A DNA stretch of 64,000 bases. It comes from Pseudomonadota bacterium. Its GTDB lineage: Bacteria; Myxococcota_A; Polyangia; Polyangiales; Polyangiaceae. The position numbers and the translations under genes are program-made. The DNA lies in NCBI GenBank assembly GCA_023431345.1, contig JAEYWK010000045.1, positions 75,986 through 139,985 on the forward strand, read 5' to 3'. The notes beneath the pieces are model-generated. The model was not told the DNA's origin. It saw nothing but the letters and a program-made list of their open reading frames with translations, and searched no databases. Below are positions 8,185 through 16,191 of the stretch, one piece after another. How positions within the stretch are numbered: the first letter of the stretch is position 1; each line of letters starts with the position of its first letter.

Positions 8185-8922
8185 TTAGTCGGGGTCGCTC
8201 GCTCGTACAATTCCACACGCTGTCGCTACATCGTCACGGTAACGCAGCCAGTGCTCCAGCGCGCCCCGTACAGCGTCGACGACCGCCTGCTGGCGGAGGG
8301 GGTCGTGCACGTGGTCGAGCAAGTTGCTCCAAGCGGCCCGCCGGTGACCGCCCTCGACGCTCCGGTGAGCCCGCGTCAGCGCCAGCGACTCCAACGGCAG
8401 GCCGTAGTGCTTGACGAGCGGGTGCTCCTCGAGCGGCGGGACCGGGCGCCGCGGAGCCGATGGGTCGAGCTCACCGCGTTCGAAGGGGGTACCTTCGAGG
8501 AAGAGCGTCGTCACCGCCGCCGCCACGTCCCAGGCCCCGCCCAGGGTGCAGCGGTCGAGGTAGGCGCGGTAGGCCCGAGCGCCGGGCAGCAGCGTGACGT
8601 CCTCGAACCGCCTCAGATCCATGCCGAGGCCACGCGGGTATTCCAAGAACAGGTCGGGATGCGGCCGGCCCGCACCGAGACGGCCCGTCTCTTCCTCGAA
8701 CACGTTCTCGATCAGCTCGCGGCGAACTGCGCCGATGGGACACACCACGTACGCGCGCGCCACCAGCACCGGGAAGTCTCGGACGTAGGTGGCATACTCC
8801 TGCTCTAAGTGGATGTGGAGGAGCTCGCGGGGAACGAGCCCGCTCGTGAACGCAGGCCAGGCCCAGTGGTGCTTGCCCTCCATCACTCCGAGCAGTGCTT
8901 CGGTGAACGCTAGGCGGTCCAT
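8185..8922 (-). CDS. Heme-oxygenase-like diiron protein (PqqC/TenA-fold, CADD/HDO-like)
   Basis: 245 aa, all-helical, of the TENA/PqqC superfamily. The metal-ligand pattern of heme-oxygenase-like diiron oxidases can be traced: a glutamate in FEEETG (76-78), H88, E143 in FLEGTPFE, and the triad H186-x3-E190-x2-H193 in AHRSVEGGHR. This is close to the E/H/E/H/D/H set known from the chlamydial protein CADD. Such proteins carry out O2-dependent oxidative chemistry (for example p-aminobenzoate formation, decarboxylation or N-oxygenation), but the substrate here is unknown. No PQQ or thiamin genes are nearby. It lies 13 bp upstream of the PDZ lipoprotein gene and may head that operon. Confidence 0.8.
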   Translation of the reverse strand: MDRLAFTEALLGVMEGKHHWAWPAFTSGLVPRELLHIHLEQEYATYVRDFPVLVARAYVVCPIGAVRRELIENVFEEETGRLGAGRPHPDLFLEYPRGLGMDLRRFEDVTLLPGARAYRAYLDRCTLGGAWDVAAAVTTLFLEGTPFERGELDPSAPRRPVPPLEEHPLVKHYGLPLESLALTRAHRSVEGGHRRAAWSNLLDHVHDPLRQQAVVDAVRGALEHWLRYRDDVATACGIVRASDPD

Positions 8923-9119
8923 CGCTGGATGAATCTAGTCAATGCCTGGCTGCGCGGCCAAATCTCATCACTCGCGAGCGCGCAGTGTTCGCGCGCAGTT
9001 TCTGAGCGTTTCGTGGTGGGAGACGCAGCCGGCCCGCAAAAGCCGCGTGCCTCGGGGGCTCGAGGGCGTTATGCTTCCATACGTCGACCGGATTCTCCCG
9101 GACGCCAACCCCAAGAACC

Positions 9120-9950
9120 ATGGCACGCATGTTCGGCTTTATCGGGAACCGCGCTGACCTTGGTGCGCGGGTGTTGGAGGCGAATCGGTCGCTGCTCACG
9201 GCGCGGCGGACTGAAGGCGAGCCTCTCGGCTGGGGCCTCGGTTTTTACCAATCCGGTGAGGTGCTGCTGCGGCGCCGCCCCATCGACGATCGCGCGGAAA
9301 TCGACCTGGTCGAAGCCGCCGAAGACGTGCGGACCGACGTCATGCTCGGTCACGTGCGTCGGGCCAGCGTCGGCGCGCTCCGCACCGAGAACACGCATCC
9401 GTTCCGCTACCGCGCCTGGCTCTTCGCGCAGACGGGCACCATCGTCGGCTTCGACCGGCTGCGCGCGCGGCTGCTCGAGTCGCAGCCGGAGTTCCTGCGC
9501 CGCAACGTGCGCGGCGAGACGGACAGCGAGTGCTTCTTCTATTTGTTCCTGTCGTTCCTGCACGACGCAGGTCACCTCGACGACGCGCACGTGCAGAGTG
9601 ATCACGTGGCGGCGGCGCTACGCGCGTCGATCGCGCTGGTGGATCGCTTGTCCGCCGAAGAAGGCCACGCGCAGAACAGCGGCGACATCTTCGTCACCAA
9701 CGGCGAGCAGCTGATCGCGGTCAGCCGCACCGGCTCGGTGGTCTTCCGGCGCTGGAAGGGTCGCTACGAGATGGAAGAGCTGCTCGGCGAGGAGGGTCTG
9801 CGCAAGGCGCGCATCCCCAGCATCGAGAGCTCTTGCTTCTCGCTGATCGCGAGCGAGGTGGAAGCGACGCCACCCGGCTTCCAAGCGCCGAAAGAGCGCT
9901 CGATCGTGCACCTGTCGCGCACGGAAGAGCCTCGCGTCGAGCCGCTGTGA
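9120..9950 (+). CDS. Class II glutamine amidotransferase-like protein lacking the N-terminal cysteine
   Basis: 276 aa with the fold signature of YafJ-type class II amidotransferases: MARMFGFIGNRADL at the N-terminus, GHVRRASVG and NTHPFRYR (about residues 80-100) and GETDSECFF (143-151). In active members residue 2 is the nucleophilic cysteine (MCRLFGF); here residue 2 is alanine, codon GCA. Glutaminase activity by the classical mechanism is therefore not expected. The start is well placed: the ATG sits exactly where the family N-terminus begins. A lipoprotein gene follows with a GTGA overlap, so the pair is coupled. Confidence 0.8.
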   Translation: MARMFGFIGNRADLGARVLEANRSLLTARRTEGEPLGWGLGFYQSGEVLLRRRPIDDRAEIDLVEAAEDVRTDVMLGHVRRASVGALRTENTHPFRYRAWLFAQTGTIVGFDRLRARLLESQPEFLRRNVRGETDSECFFYLFLSFLHDAGHLDDAHVQSDHVAAALRASIALVDRLSAEEGHAQNSGDIFVTNGEQLIAVSRTGSVVFRRWKGRYEMEELLGEEGLRKARIPSIESSCFSLIASEVEATPPGFQAPKERSIVHLSRTEEPRVEPL

Positions 9951-10576
9951 AGCCGACGTCGGCCGCGCTGCTGCTGGGCTTGACGGCGCTGTCCTGCGCG
10001 CCCGAGCGCGGGCCGGTGTTCGCGACGTCCACGCGGTTCGAAGACGCGCGGCGAGCGCCGCCGTCATTCGCTCCCGAAGCGACCGAGGCGGAGGCGCTGA
10101 GCGGGCCTGGCGAGGAAGCGGTGGGCCTGTACCGCGCCACGCCGCCGCTGGATCCGGAGGCGGCCCGCGACGTCGTCACGCGCTTCTTCATGGCGGTGCT
10201 AACGGAGAGCAACCGCGAGCTGTTGCCGCTGTTCGCCGGGCAGGCGTGGGTCGTGTCGGAGGGCAACCGGCAGTCGGCTCCCTCGGTCTGGCGCGCGCGC
10301 TTCGCGCAGCTCGACTACACGAGCCTGTCCGGGCGCGTCGTGGCGACGCCCTCGACGCTTCGCACCTACACCTACGCCGCGTCAGAGCGCGCGCGGCGCG
10401 ATGGCGTGCCGGCGCCGGCGTCGCCGGCCGAGGTGGTGGTCGTGGCGCGCCCTCAGCTGTCGTGGGCGGGAAAAACGCGGCTTTTCGGCGATGAGCTGGC
10501 GTTCAAGCTGCGACCGAAGCCCGATCTGCCGGGCTACGAGATCGCTGAGATTCTCGAAGACTTTCGGCTACCATGA
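9947..10576 (+). CDS. Putative lipoprotein of unknown function
   Basis: 209 aa from a GTG start whose bases overlap the preceding TGA stop (GTGA); the in-frame ATG upstream at 9833 would lie inside the previous gene. The N-terminus is a lipoprotein signal ending in TALSC. After a disordered stretch, residues about 65-205 form a compact domain starting DPEAARDVVTRFFMAVL, a helix-first pattern reminiscent of NTF2/SnoaL-like folds. I do not recognise the family. Coupling to the amidotransferase-like gene suggests a shared process, but nothing more can be inferred. Confidence 0.72.
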   Translation: MKPTSAALLLGLTALSCAPERGPVFATSTRFEDARRAPPSFAPEATEAEALSGPGEEAVGLYRATPPLDPEAARDVVTRFFMAVLTESNRELLPLFAGQAWVVSEGNRQSAPSVWRARFAQLDYTSLSGRVVATPSTLRTYTYAASERARRDGVPAPASPAEVVVVARPQLSWAGKTRLFGDELAFKLRPKPDLPGYEIAEILEDFRLP

Positions 10577-10627
10577 GCGGCTAGGGCCCACGCGGCCCGC
10601 GAGGGACTGCCGATGGTCATGCCTGCT

Positions 10628-11389
10628 ATGACGGACGATGCTTGCCCGCAATGCGGCGCTGATGTTCGCGCGGCGGGCACCCGCTGCCAGAGCTGCGGCT
10701 TCTACCTGCCCGCTCGCCCCGCGCCGCGAACGGGGCCCGTGACGGCGCGGCTGGCGCCGCAGAAGGACGACTCGCGCAAGCGCGCGATCGCAGTCTTGGC
10801 CGTGGGCGGAGTCGTGGTCGTGGCCCTGCTCGTCACCGCCGCCGTCATCTCCGGGCGTCGCGCGAGCCCGGCGCCGTCGACGGCGCCGCTCGCGGCGGCT
10901 CTCCCTCCCCCGGTCAGTGCCGCCCCCCCGCGCGTTGAGCCGAGCGCGTTGCTCTCCGAAGCGCGGAAGCGCGCGACGGCTTGGCGCAACGACGCGGTGC
11001 TCGTGCGCCTGAGCGTCGAGCGTGTCGACGCGGGCGGAGTGGCGGACGGCAGCGGCGTGGAGCTCGTGTACAGCACGCCCAGCGCAAAGAAGCTCACCGG
11101 CGGCGCGGAAACGAGCGCGGAGCGCCTGGTGCTGCGCGCTCGCGCTGGTGACTGGTCGACGAGCGAGCAGCGGGGCCCCCAGGGACGAGTGGTGCCGGAG
11201 CCGAACTGCCTGTTCGAAGACGCCTGGGCTGCGGCTCAGCGCGCGAGCGTGGACCCCAGCGCTGGTCTACGCATGAGCTACGCTTGGAGTGACAGGTACG
11301 ATCGACCGCTCTGGGAGGTGACGAACGAGGGCGGCGACGACGTGGTGAAACGGGTCGACGGCGTGAGCTGCAGTATCTTGACGCGCTGA
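10628..11389 (+). CDS. Zinc-ribbon membrane protein with periplasmic C-terminal domain
   Basis: About 253 aa from the ATG at 10628; an in-frame ATG at 10613 would add five residues. It begins with a zinc ribbon, CPQCGADVRAAGTRCQSCGF (four cysteines, N-terminal, so cytoplasmic). A basic linker, one transmembrane helix (AVLAVGGVVVVALLVTAAV, roughly residues 55-80) and an Ala/Pro linker follow. The C-terminal domain of about 150 aa contains two cysteines (NCLFED and GVSCSIL) and is probably periplasmic. The arrangement would suit a sensor or scaffold, but the C-terminal domain is unrecognised. It is followed by a convergent hairpin. Confidence 0.7.
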   Translation: MTDDACPQCGADVRAAGTRCQSCGFYLPARPAPRTGPVTARLAPQKDDSRKRAIAVLAVGGVVVVALLVTAAVISGRRASPAPSTAPLAAALPPPVSAAPPRVEPSALLSEARKRATAWRNDAVLVRLSVERVDAGGVADGSGVELVYSTPSAKKLTGGAETSAERLVLRARAGDWSTSEQRGPQGRVVPEPNCLFEDAWAAAQRASVDPSAGLRMSYAWSDRYDRPLWEVTNEGGDDVVKRVDGVSCSILTR

Positions 11390-11400
11390 CGACGCACGAC

Positions 11401-11421
11401 CGGCGAAGGTCGCCTTCGCCG
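11401..11421. terminator. Bidirectional hairpin between convergent genes
   Basis: A perfect 9-bp inverted repeat, CGGCGAAGG / CCTTCGCCG, with a 3-nt TCG loop fills the 32-bp gap between two converging genes (stops at 11389 and 11422). There is no T-run on either side. The position and symmetry suggest transcription termination or transcript-end protection for both genes. Confidence 0.6.
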
Positions 11422-11913
11422 TCACATGCCGGACAAGATGCGGAATTTTTCCCCGTCGCGCACCAGCTCGAGCCGGTTGTCGGCCACGCGGCGGCGCCAA
11501 ACGTCGCCCTTGGACGTCGGCACCTTGTAGCTGGCGCTATACGTGAAGTCGACGAACACCTGGTTGGCGCGGCCCGTCGTCACGTCACGGTAGAAGATCT
11601 CGTAACGAATGGCCTTGGTGTCGCGAAACTTGCCGTCGAGGTAATCCTTCAGGCCGGCGTAGTCCAGGTCGTCGCTGGTATCGACGTTGCCGCCGTCTTC
11701 GTAATACTTCGGATCGGCGAGGCGCAGCAGCAGCCCCGTGTTCCGCTTCTGGACCGCGTTGCGGTAGTCTTCACAGAAGGCGATGACCTGGCGGTTGAAG
11801 TCGGAGTCGTCGACCTGCGTGTTGGGGATGTAGTCGTGCGAGCAGCCAGCGAGCGTGAGCGCGAAGGCGGCGGCGGAGAGGCTGACGGACAAGGACTTCA
11901 CGGGGGGACGCAA
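11422..11913 (-). CDS. Small lipoprotein with NTF2-like domain
   Basis: 163 aa. The N-terminus is a clear lipoprotein signal, ending in TLAGC (C about residue 24). The mature part (DSDFNRQVIAFCEDYRNAVQKRN ... YYEDGG ... YEIFYRDVT ... VFVDFTYSASYKV ... WRRRVADNRLELVRDGEKFRILSGM) has the helix-then-curved-sheet layout of a SnoaL/NTF2-like domain ending in a W...L....G..W/I-type strand. It starts 17 bp after the stop of the KS gene and could be the last gene of the moxR-acp-KS operon. No catalytic residues can be assigned. Confidence 0.75.
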   Translation of the reverse strand: MRPPVKSLSVSLSAAAFALTLAGCSHDYIPNTQVDDSDFNRQVIAFCEDYRNAVQKRNTGLLLRLADPKYYEDGGNVDTSDDLDYAGLKDYLDGKFRDTKAIRYEIFYRDVTTGRANQVFVDFTYSASYKVPTSKGDVWRRRVADNRLELVRDGEKFRILSGM

Positions 11914-11930
11914 CGCCGGTGGGGGAAACG

Positions 11931-13784
11931 TTATTCCGGCCGGCGCACACTGCCAAAACCGCTTCGCTCGGGCAAGCCGAGAGCGCTCAGGAGCTCGCCC
12001 AGCAGCTGGAACCCCGGCTTTTCTGCCGCCAGCGCGCGGGCGCCGGCCAAGCTAGCCGCGCAGAGCTCGGGGCCCACCGGGGTCGTGGTGAGCAGCAGCG
12101 AAAGCCCGCCCTCCTCGGGCGCGGCCAGGCCCTGCTGACCCAGGGCCCTCACCGAGGCGTCGCCGCGCACCTCCGCGGCGACGACCAACAGGCTATCGAC
12201 GTCGCCGGCCGCGAGCCAGTCGACGGCAACCTCCAGCGCTTCGAGCGCCGCGGCCGTGGACGCCCCCACGGCGTGCGAAAGGCCGCGTAGCCCGAACGCA
12301 ATCGCGACGTGACCAGCGCAGGCGTTGGGCGACGTGGCCGGAAAGCGTCGCGGCTCGGCGTGCTCGGGGCCGCGCGCGATGATGCGCGCGCCGAGCTCGG
12401 CGTTGGCTTCGATGCTGGCGCCCACGCTGCCGACGACGACGCCCGTGCGTGCGCGGTCCCACGTGTGCCCCGCATCGACGGCGGCGCAGAGCGCCTCGGC
12501 GGCGGCGCCGATCGCCAGCGCGGATAGGCGATCACCGCGCGGCAGGCGCTCGGGCGGCGCGAGCAGCAGCGCGCCGAGCCGCGCCGGGTCGAGCTCGCGC
12601 ACGAGCTTGCCAGCGGCGGCCACATACACCGCGCGCCGCGGACGCGCGCGCGTCGGAGCGGAGCGCTTCGAGACGACCAGCGCCGCGTTGGCGCCGCCAA
12701 AAGCGGTAGAAAGCTTGAGGCAATGCTCGAGCGGGGCCGGCTCGTTGTGCGCGAGCAAGCGGGCCGGCAGCTCCGGCATCGGCGTTCCGTCGCTGGCCGA
12801 CGCCGGAAGCACACCGCGCTCCAGGGCGGAGAGCGCCGCTAGCGACTCCAATGCGCCCGCGGCGCCCAGCGTATGTCCCACGGCCGGCTTGAAGGCGTGG
12901 AGCACGAGATCGTCGCGGGCGCCGAACAGCTGCCGCAGCGCGGCCGCCTCAGCCGCGTCGTTGAATGCAGTCCCGGTGCCGTGCGCGCTCACCAGCCGGA
13001 CGTCGCGAGGCGTGAGCTGCGCGTCGGCCAGCGCCTGCGCGCCCGCACGCGCAAGCCCGTCGCCGGTGCGATCGGGGGCGGTGATGTGGACGGCGTCGGT
13101 CGTCGCCGCGAAGCCGCGCAGGTAACCGAGCGGAGCCGTCGCCTCCGCGGCGAGCGCGAGCAGCGCCACGCCTTCACCGAGCGCCATGCCGTCACGCTCC
13201 GCTCGAAAAGGTCGCGGGACCCCGGCCGACGTCGCCTTGAGCGCGTCGAAGCCGGCCGAAACCCAGTCGCTCTCGGCGTCGTACCCGCCGGCGATCACCA
13301 GCTCGCACTCGCCGAGCTCCAGCCAGCGCAGGGCCAGACCGAGCGCCAGCGTCGACGATGCGCAGGCCGCGTAGAGCGAGACCAGGCGCTGCGGTCGAGC
13401 GCCCAAGCGCTCGGCGACGAGCGCGAGCGGAGCGTGGTAGCTGCTGCGAGCCCAGCAATCGGCGCGCTCGGGCTCGGCGAGCGCGCGCTCGAGGGCGGCG
13501 AAGCCGCCGCTCGACGTCCCGATGACGACACCTAGCTTGCGCTCGCGAAAGCCCGGATCGCGCGCGCTGAGGCCTCGCACCAGCTCGTCGAGGCCGAGCG
13601 CCAAGAGCGCGGCCGGCCGCTCCTCACGCGGGCTGCTACAGGCGCTGACTCGCGCGAAGGGTCGCCCGCGCGCGCGCGCGGACCAGCTGCGGCGAGCGGC
13701 AGCCCCCGCGCCCCCCACGTCGAAAGCGGCGCGGCCGACGCCCAGAGACGACGCGGCGCCGTAAGCGATGACCGCAACCGACAC
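11931..13784 (-). CDS. Beta-ketoacyl synthase fused to a degenerate KS-like domain (617 aa)
   Basis: Residues 1-370 form a complete condensing-enzyme domain: nucleophile C141 in YAACASSTLALG, H268 in SAHGTGT, and K299/H304 in KPAVGHTLGAAG. Residues about 384-610 align by eye with the N-terminal half of a second KS (RTGVVVGSVGASIEA, FPATSPNACAGHVAIAFGLRG, VDSLLVVAAEV), but the nucleophile elbow reads HAVGAST with no cysteine. A typical FabF is about 410 aa. The arrangement recalls KS/chain-length-factor partners joined in one chain. It follows the 701-aa KS gene by 2 bp. Likely substrates are acyl-ACP thioesters on the adjacent carrier protein; the product is unknown. Confidence 0.87.
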   Translation of the reverse strand: MSVAVIAYGAASSLGVGRAAFDVGGAGAAARRSWSARARGRPFARVSACSSPREERPAALLALGLDELVRGLSARDPGFRERKLGVVIGTSSGGFAALERALAEPERADCWARSSYHAPLALVAERLGARPQRLVSLYAACASSTLALGLALRWLELGECELVIAGGYDAESDWVSAGFDALKATSAGVPRPFRAERDGMALGEGVALLALAAEATAPLGYLRGFAATTDAVHITAPDRTGDGLARAGAQALADAQLTPRDVRLVSAHGTGTAFNDAAEAAALRQLFGARDDLVLHAFKPAVGHTLGAAGALESLAALSALERGVLPASASDGTPMPELPARLLAHNEPAPLEHCLKLSTAFGGANAALVVSKRSAPTRARPRRAVYVAAAGKLVRELDPARLGALLLAPPERLPRGDRLSALAIGAAAEALCAAVDAGHTWDRARTGVVVGSVGASIEANAELGARIIARGPEHAEPRRFPATSPNACAGHVAIAFGLRGLSHAVGASTAAALEALEVAVDWLAAGDVDSLLVVAAEVRGDASVRALGQQGLAAPEEGGLSLLLTTTPVGPELCAASLAGARALAAEKPGFQLLGELLSALGLPERSGFGSVRRPE

Positions 13785-13786
13785 CC

Positions 13787-15892
13787 TCAGCTCCCCGCCG
13801 CTCGCGGTCGTCCGAGCAGGAACGCGCAGAATGAGCGCGAGTCCCCCGACAGCACCAGGACCTGCTCGAGCTCGCCTGCGACGACGGCCTGCGCCGCCTG
13901 CGCGAGCGCGACGCCGCCGAGCGCCTCGTGGAAGCCCTCGCTCGCCATCGTATCGCGCTGCGGTACGGCCGCCCAGCTACTGGCCGCCAGCAGCGCTCGG
14001 GTCTCCGAAGTGGCGTACGCCAGCACGACCCCCGCCCGCTCGGGCGGCGGCGGTAGCGCCGCCAGCGCCTGCGGCGTGAGGGGCTCGTTCAACCAGCGCG
14101 CAAGCAGCTCCGGCGCGGTCGAATCGGGCGACGCGAGCTCGAGCCTGACGAAGCCCGCGCCCTCACCTCGCGGCGTCGCGGTGGCGGTGCCCGGGTCGAG
14201 CAGGGGCCCGAGCACGCGCTCGACGATGGCGTCGCGCGGCGCCACCGCGCCGACGATCATCGACGACGCGGCGCCGGCTTCGATCAACTCGCAACCGCTC
14301 GCGAACGCCGCTTCGCCGCTTCGCCACAGATCGCTGACGGCAAAGACGGGCCCACGAAGACCTGCGTAAACGGAGGCGTTGCCGGCGGGCGCCGATGGCA
14401 CCAAATGCGGAAACTCGGCGGGCGCGACGTGTCGAGGGCCCCGAGCGCGCGCGCGCGCGAGCAGCGCCATCGTTCGCTCCACGTTGCCGAACGCCGTGCC
14501 CAGCACGAGGCCAATGCCCTCGCCGCCCGGCGCGCCCACCTGCGCGGCGCCAGCGGACGTCAGGCACGAAGCGCGATCGAAGCGCCGCGAGCGCTCGGGG
14601 TCGAGCAGCTTTTCTGGCTCCGAGCTCGCCCCCAGCGAGGCGGAGGCGAGCACGCTGACGCGGGCCCGCGGCAGCTCGAGCTCCGGGGCGGGCCGGCTGC
14701 GAGCGCCAAAAGCCAGCACACAGCTCATGCCGCCGAAGCCGAACGAGCTGGAGAGCGCCGCCTGCAGCGGGGCGGCCTGCCCGCGCTGCTCGACGTAGCG
14801 CAGACCGGCGAGCTCGGGCTCGACGAGGCCCACGCTCGGCGGCACTCGACCACGCAGTAGCGCCAGCACCGTGATCACGGCTTCGAGCGCGCCCGACGCG
14901 CCCAAGGTGTGCCCCAGCTGGGCCTTCGACGACGAGACCCACACGTCGCGCGCTCGCGGGCCGAGCACGTCGGCGAGCGCTCGCGCTTCCATCGCGTCGT
15001 TCTGCTGAGTTCCCGTGCCGTGAGCGTTCACGTAGCCGAGCTCCTCGGGCGTGATACCCGCTCGAGCGAGCGCTTCGCGTAGCAGCCGCTTGGCGCGCGC
15101 GCCCTCGGGATCCGGGTGCGTGATGTGGTGACCTTCCGCGCCCACCGCGAAGCCATCGAGGTACGCCAGCACCGCCGCGCCGCGCGATAGCGCCGTCTCT
15201 TCGCGCTCGAGCACCAGCACCGCCGCGCCCTCCCCCAGGCTCAGCCCTGCGCGAGAGCGATCGAAAGGCCGGCACGGCTCGGGATCGGTCGCGCCGAGCG
15301 AGTTGAAGCCCAGCAGCGTGAGGCGGCAGAGGCCGTCTGCGCCGCCTGCAAGGACCTGATCGACGTCACCCCGCCACAGCCAAGCGGCAGCTTGCGCGAG
15401 CGCGATGGCACCGCTCGAGCAGGCGCTGCAGACGCTCCGCGCGCGCACCACCCCGCCCACGGCCCGCGCGACGTGGCCGAGGCTGGCCGACAGCGGATAG
15501 CTCAGCAGCTGAGCCGCGCGCTCCGCGGAAATCGTCGGCAATTCAGGGCTCGAGAGGGCGGTTTCCGTCTCGAACATCCCCCCCGTCGTGCCGCCGAGCA
15601 ACAGCCCCACCCGCGACCGGCCCGACAAGCGCGCTTGTGCGGCCGCCTCGCGCGCGGCGAGCACCGCCATCGCGTCGGTGCGCGAGAGCTCGACGCCGGC
15701 AGGCGCGTGCTCGGCCGGACAGAGGCCGCGCACCTCGGCCACGTTGCGCGATCGCACGTCGCCGACGTCGAACAGCGACAGCGGCGCGATACCGCGCTCT
15801 CCCGCCAGCAGGGCGTCGAACGTGCTCGCGGCCGAGAGTCCGAGGGCCGAGACGGCGCCCACACCGCTGATCGCGATCCGCGCCGCTCGCAC
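13787..15892 (-). CDS. Beta-ketoacyl synthase fused to a degenerate KS-like domain (701 aa)
   Basis: Residues 1-400 are a FabF-like KS: C158 in SACSSGAIAL, H291 in NAHGTGTQQND, K323/H328 in SKAQLGHTLGASG, and a GFGGMSCVL C-terminal loop. From about residue 410 to the end a second KS-like domain can be followed (IGLVLGTAFGNVERT, FPHLVPSAPAGNASVYAGLRGP, and a closing ALGGVALAQAAQAVVAGEL stretch). Its nucleophile elbow reads VSDLWRSGEA, without cysteine and without HGTGT. It is a parallel case to the 617-aa neighbour but carries a longer second domain. The two are not simple copies: their second domains end at different points. The acyl carrier gene is 5 bp upstream. Confidence 0.87.
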   Translation of the reverse strand: MRAARIAISGVGAVSALGLSAASTFDALLAGERGIAPLSLFDVGDVRSRNVAEVRGLCPAEHAPAGVELSRTDAMAVLAAREAAAQARLSGRSRVGLLLGGTTGGMFETETALSSPELPTISAERAAQLLSYPLSASLGHVARAVGGVVRARSVCSACSSGAIALAQAAAWLWRGDVDQVLAGGADGLCRLTLLGFNSLGATDPEPCRPFDRSRAGLSLGEGAAVLVLEREETALSRGAAVLAYLDGFAVGAEGHHITHPDPEGARAKRLLREALARAGITPEELGYVNAHGTGTQQNDAMEARALADVLGPRARDVWVSSSKAQLGHTLGASGALEAVITVLALLRGRVPPSVGLVEPELAGLRYVEQRGQAAPLQAALSSSFGFGGMSCVLAFGARSRPAPELELPRARVSVLASASLGASSEPEKLLDPERSRRFDRASCLTSAGAAQVGAPGGEGIGLVLGTAFGNVERTMALLARARARGPRHVAPAEFPHLVPSAPAGNASVYAGLRGPVFAVSDLWRSGEAAFASGCELIEAGAASSMIVGAVAPRDAIVERVLGPLLDPGTATATPRGEGAGFVRLELASPDSTAPELLARWLNEPLTPQALAALPPPPERAGVVLAYATSETRALLAASSWAAVPQRDTMASEGFHEALGGVALAQAAQAVVAGELEQVLVLSGDSRSFCAFLLGRPRAAGS

Positions 15893-15897
15893 GGCGC

Positions 15898-16191
15898 CTA
15901 GCCTGCCCCCGACGAGCCCGCGCCTGCCTGACCACCCGCGAGCACGAAGTCCGCGATGGCCTCCACCGAAGCAAACACGCTGCGGCCGGCTTCGCCCTCC
16001 GGCACCACGATGCCGAAGCGCTCCTCGATCGCCATCGCCAGCTGCAGCGCGTCGAGCGAGTCGAGCCCCAAGCCTTCGCCGAACAGGGGCGCGCTCGCGT
16101 CGATGTCGGCCGCGGTCTTGCCCCGCAGATCGAGCTCTTCGATCAGCGCTTGCTTGATGCGCTCGATCAGCTCTGCCCGGTCGCCGCTCAC
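15898..16191 (-). CDS. Acyl carrier protein
   Basis: 97 aa, acidic and helical. The 4'-phosphopantetheine attachment serine is S45 in GLDSLDALQLA. The surrounding LFGEGLGLDSLDALQLAMAIEERFGIVVPE is typical of free carrier proteins from type II fatty acid and polyketide systems. An Ala/Gly-rich C-terminal tail (residues 85-97) is unusual but probably disordered. It overlaps the moxR stop by 4 bp and precedes the two KS genes by 5 bp, so it is the obvious partner of both. No phosphopantetheinyl transferase is seen in the window. Confidence 0.93.
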   Translation of the reverse strand: MSGDRAELIERIKQALIEELDLRGKTAADIDASAPLFGEGLGLDSLDALQLAMAIEERFGIVVPEGEAGRSVFASVEAIADFVLAGGQAGAGSSGAG

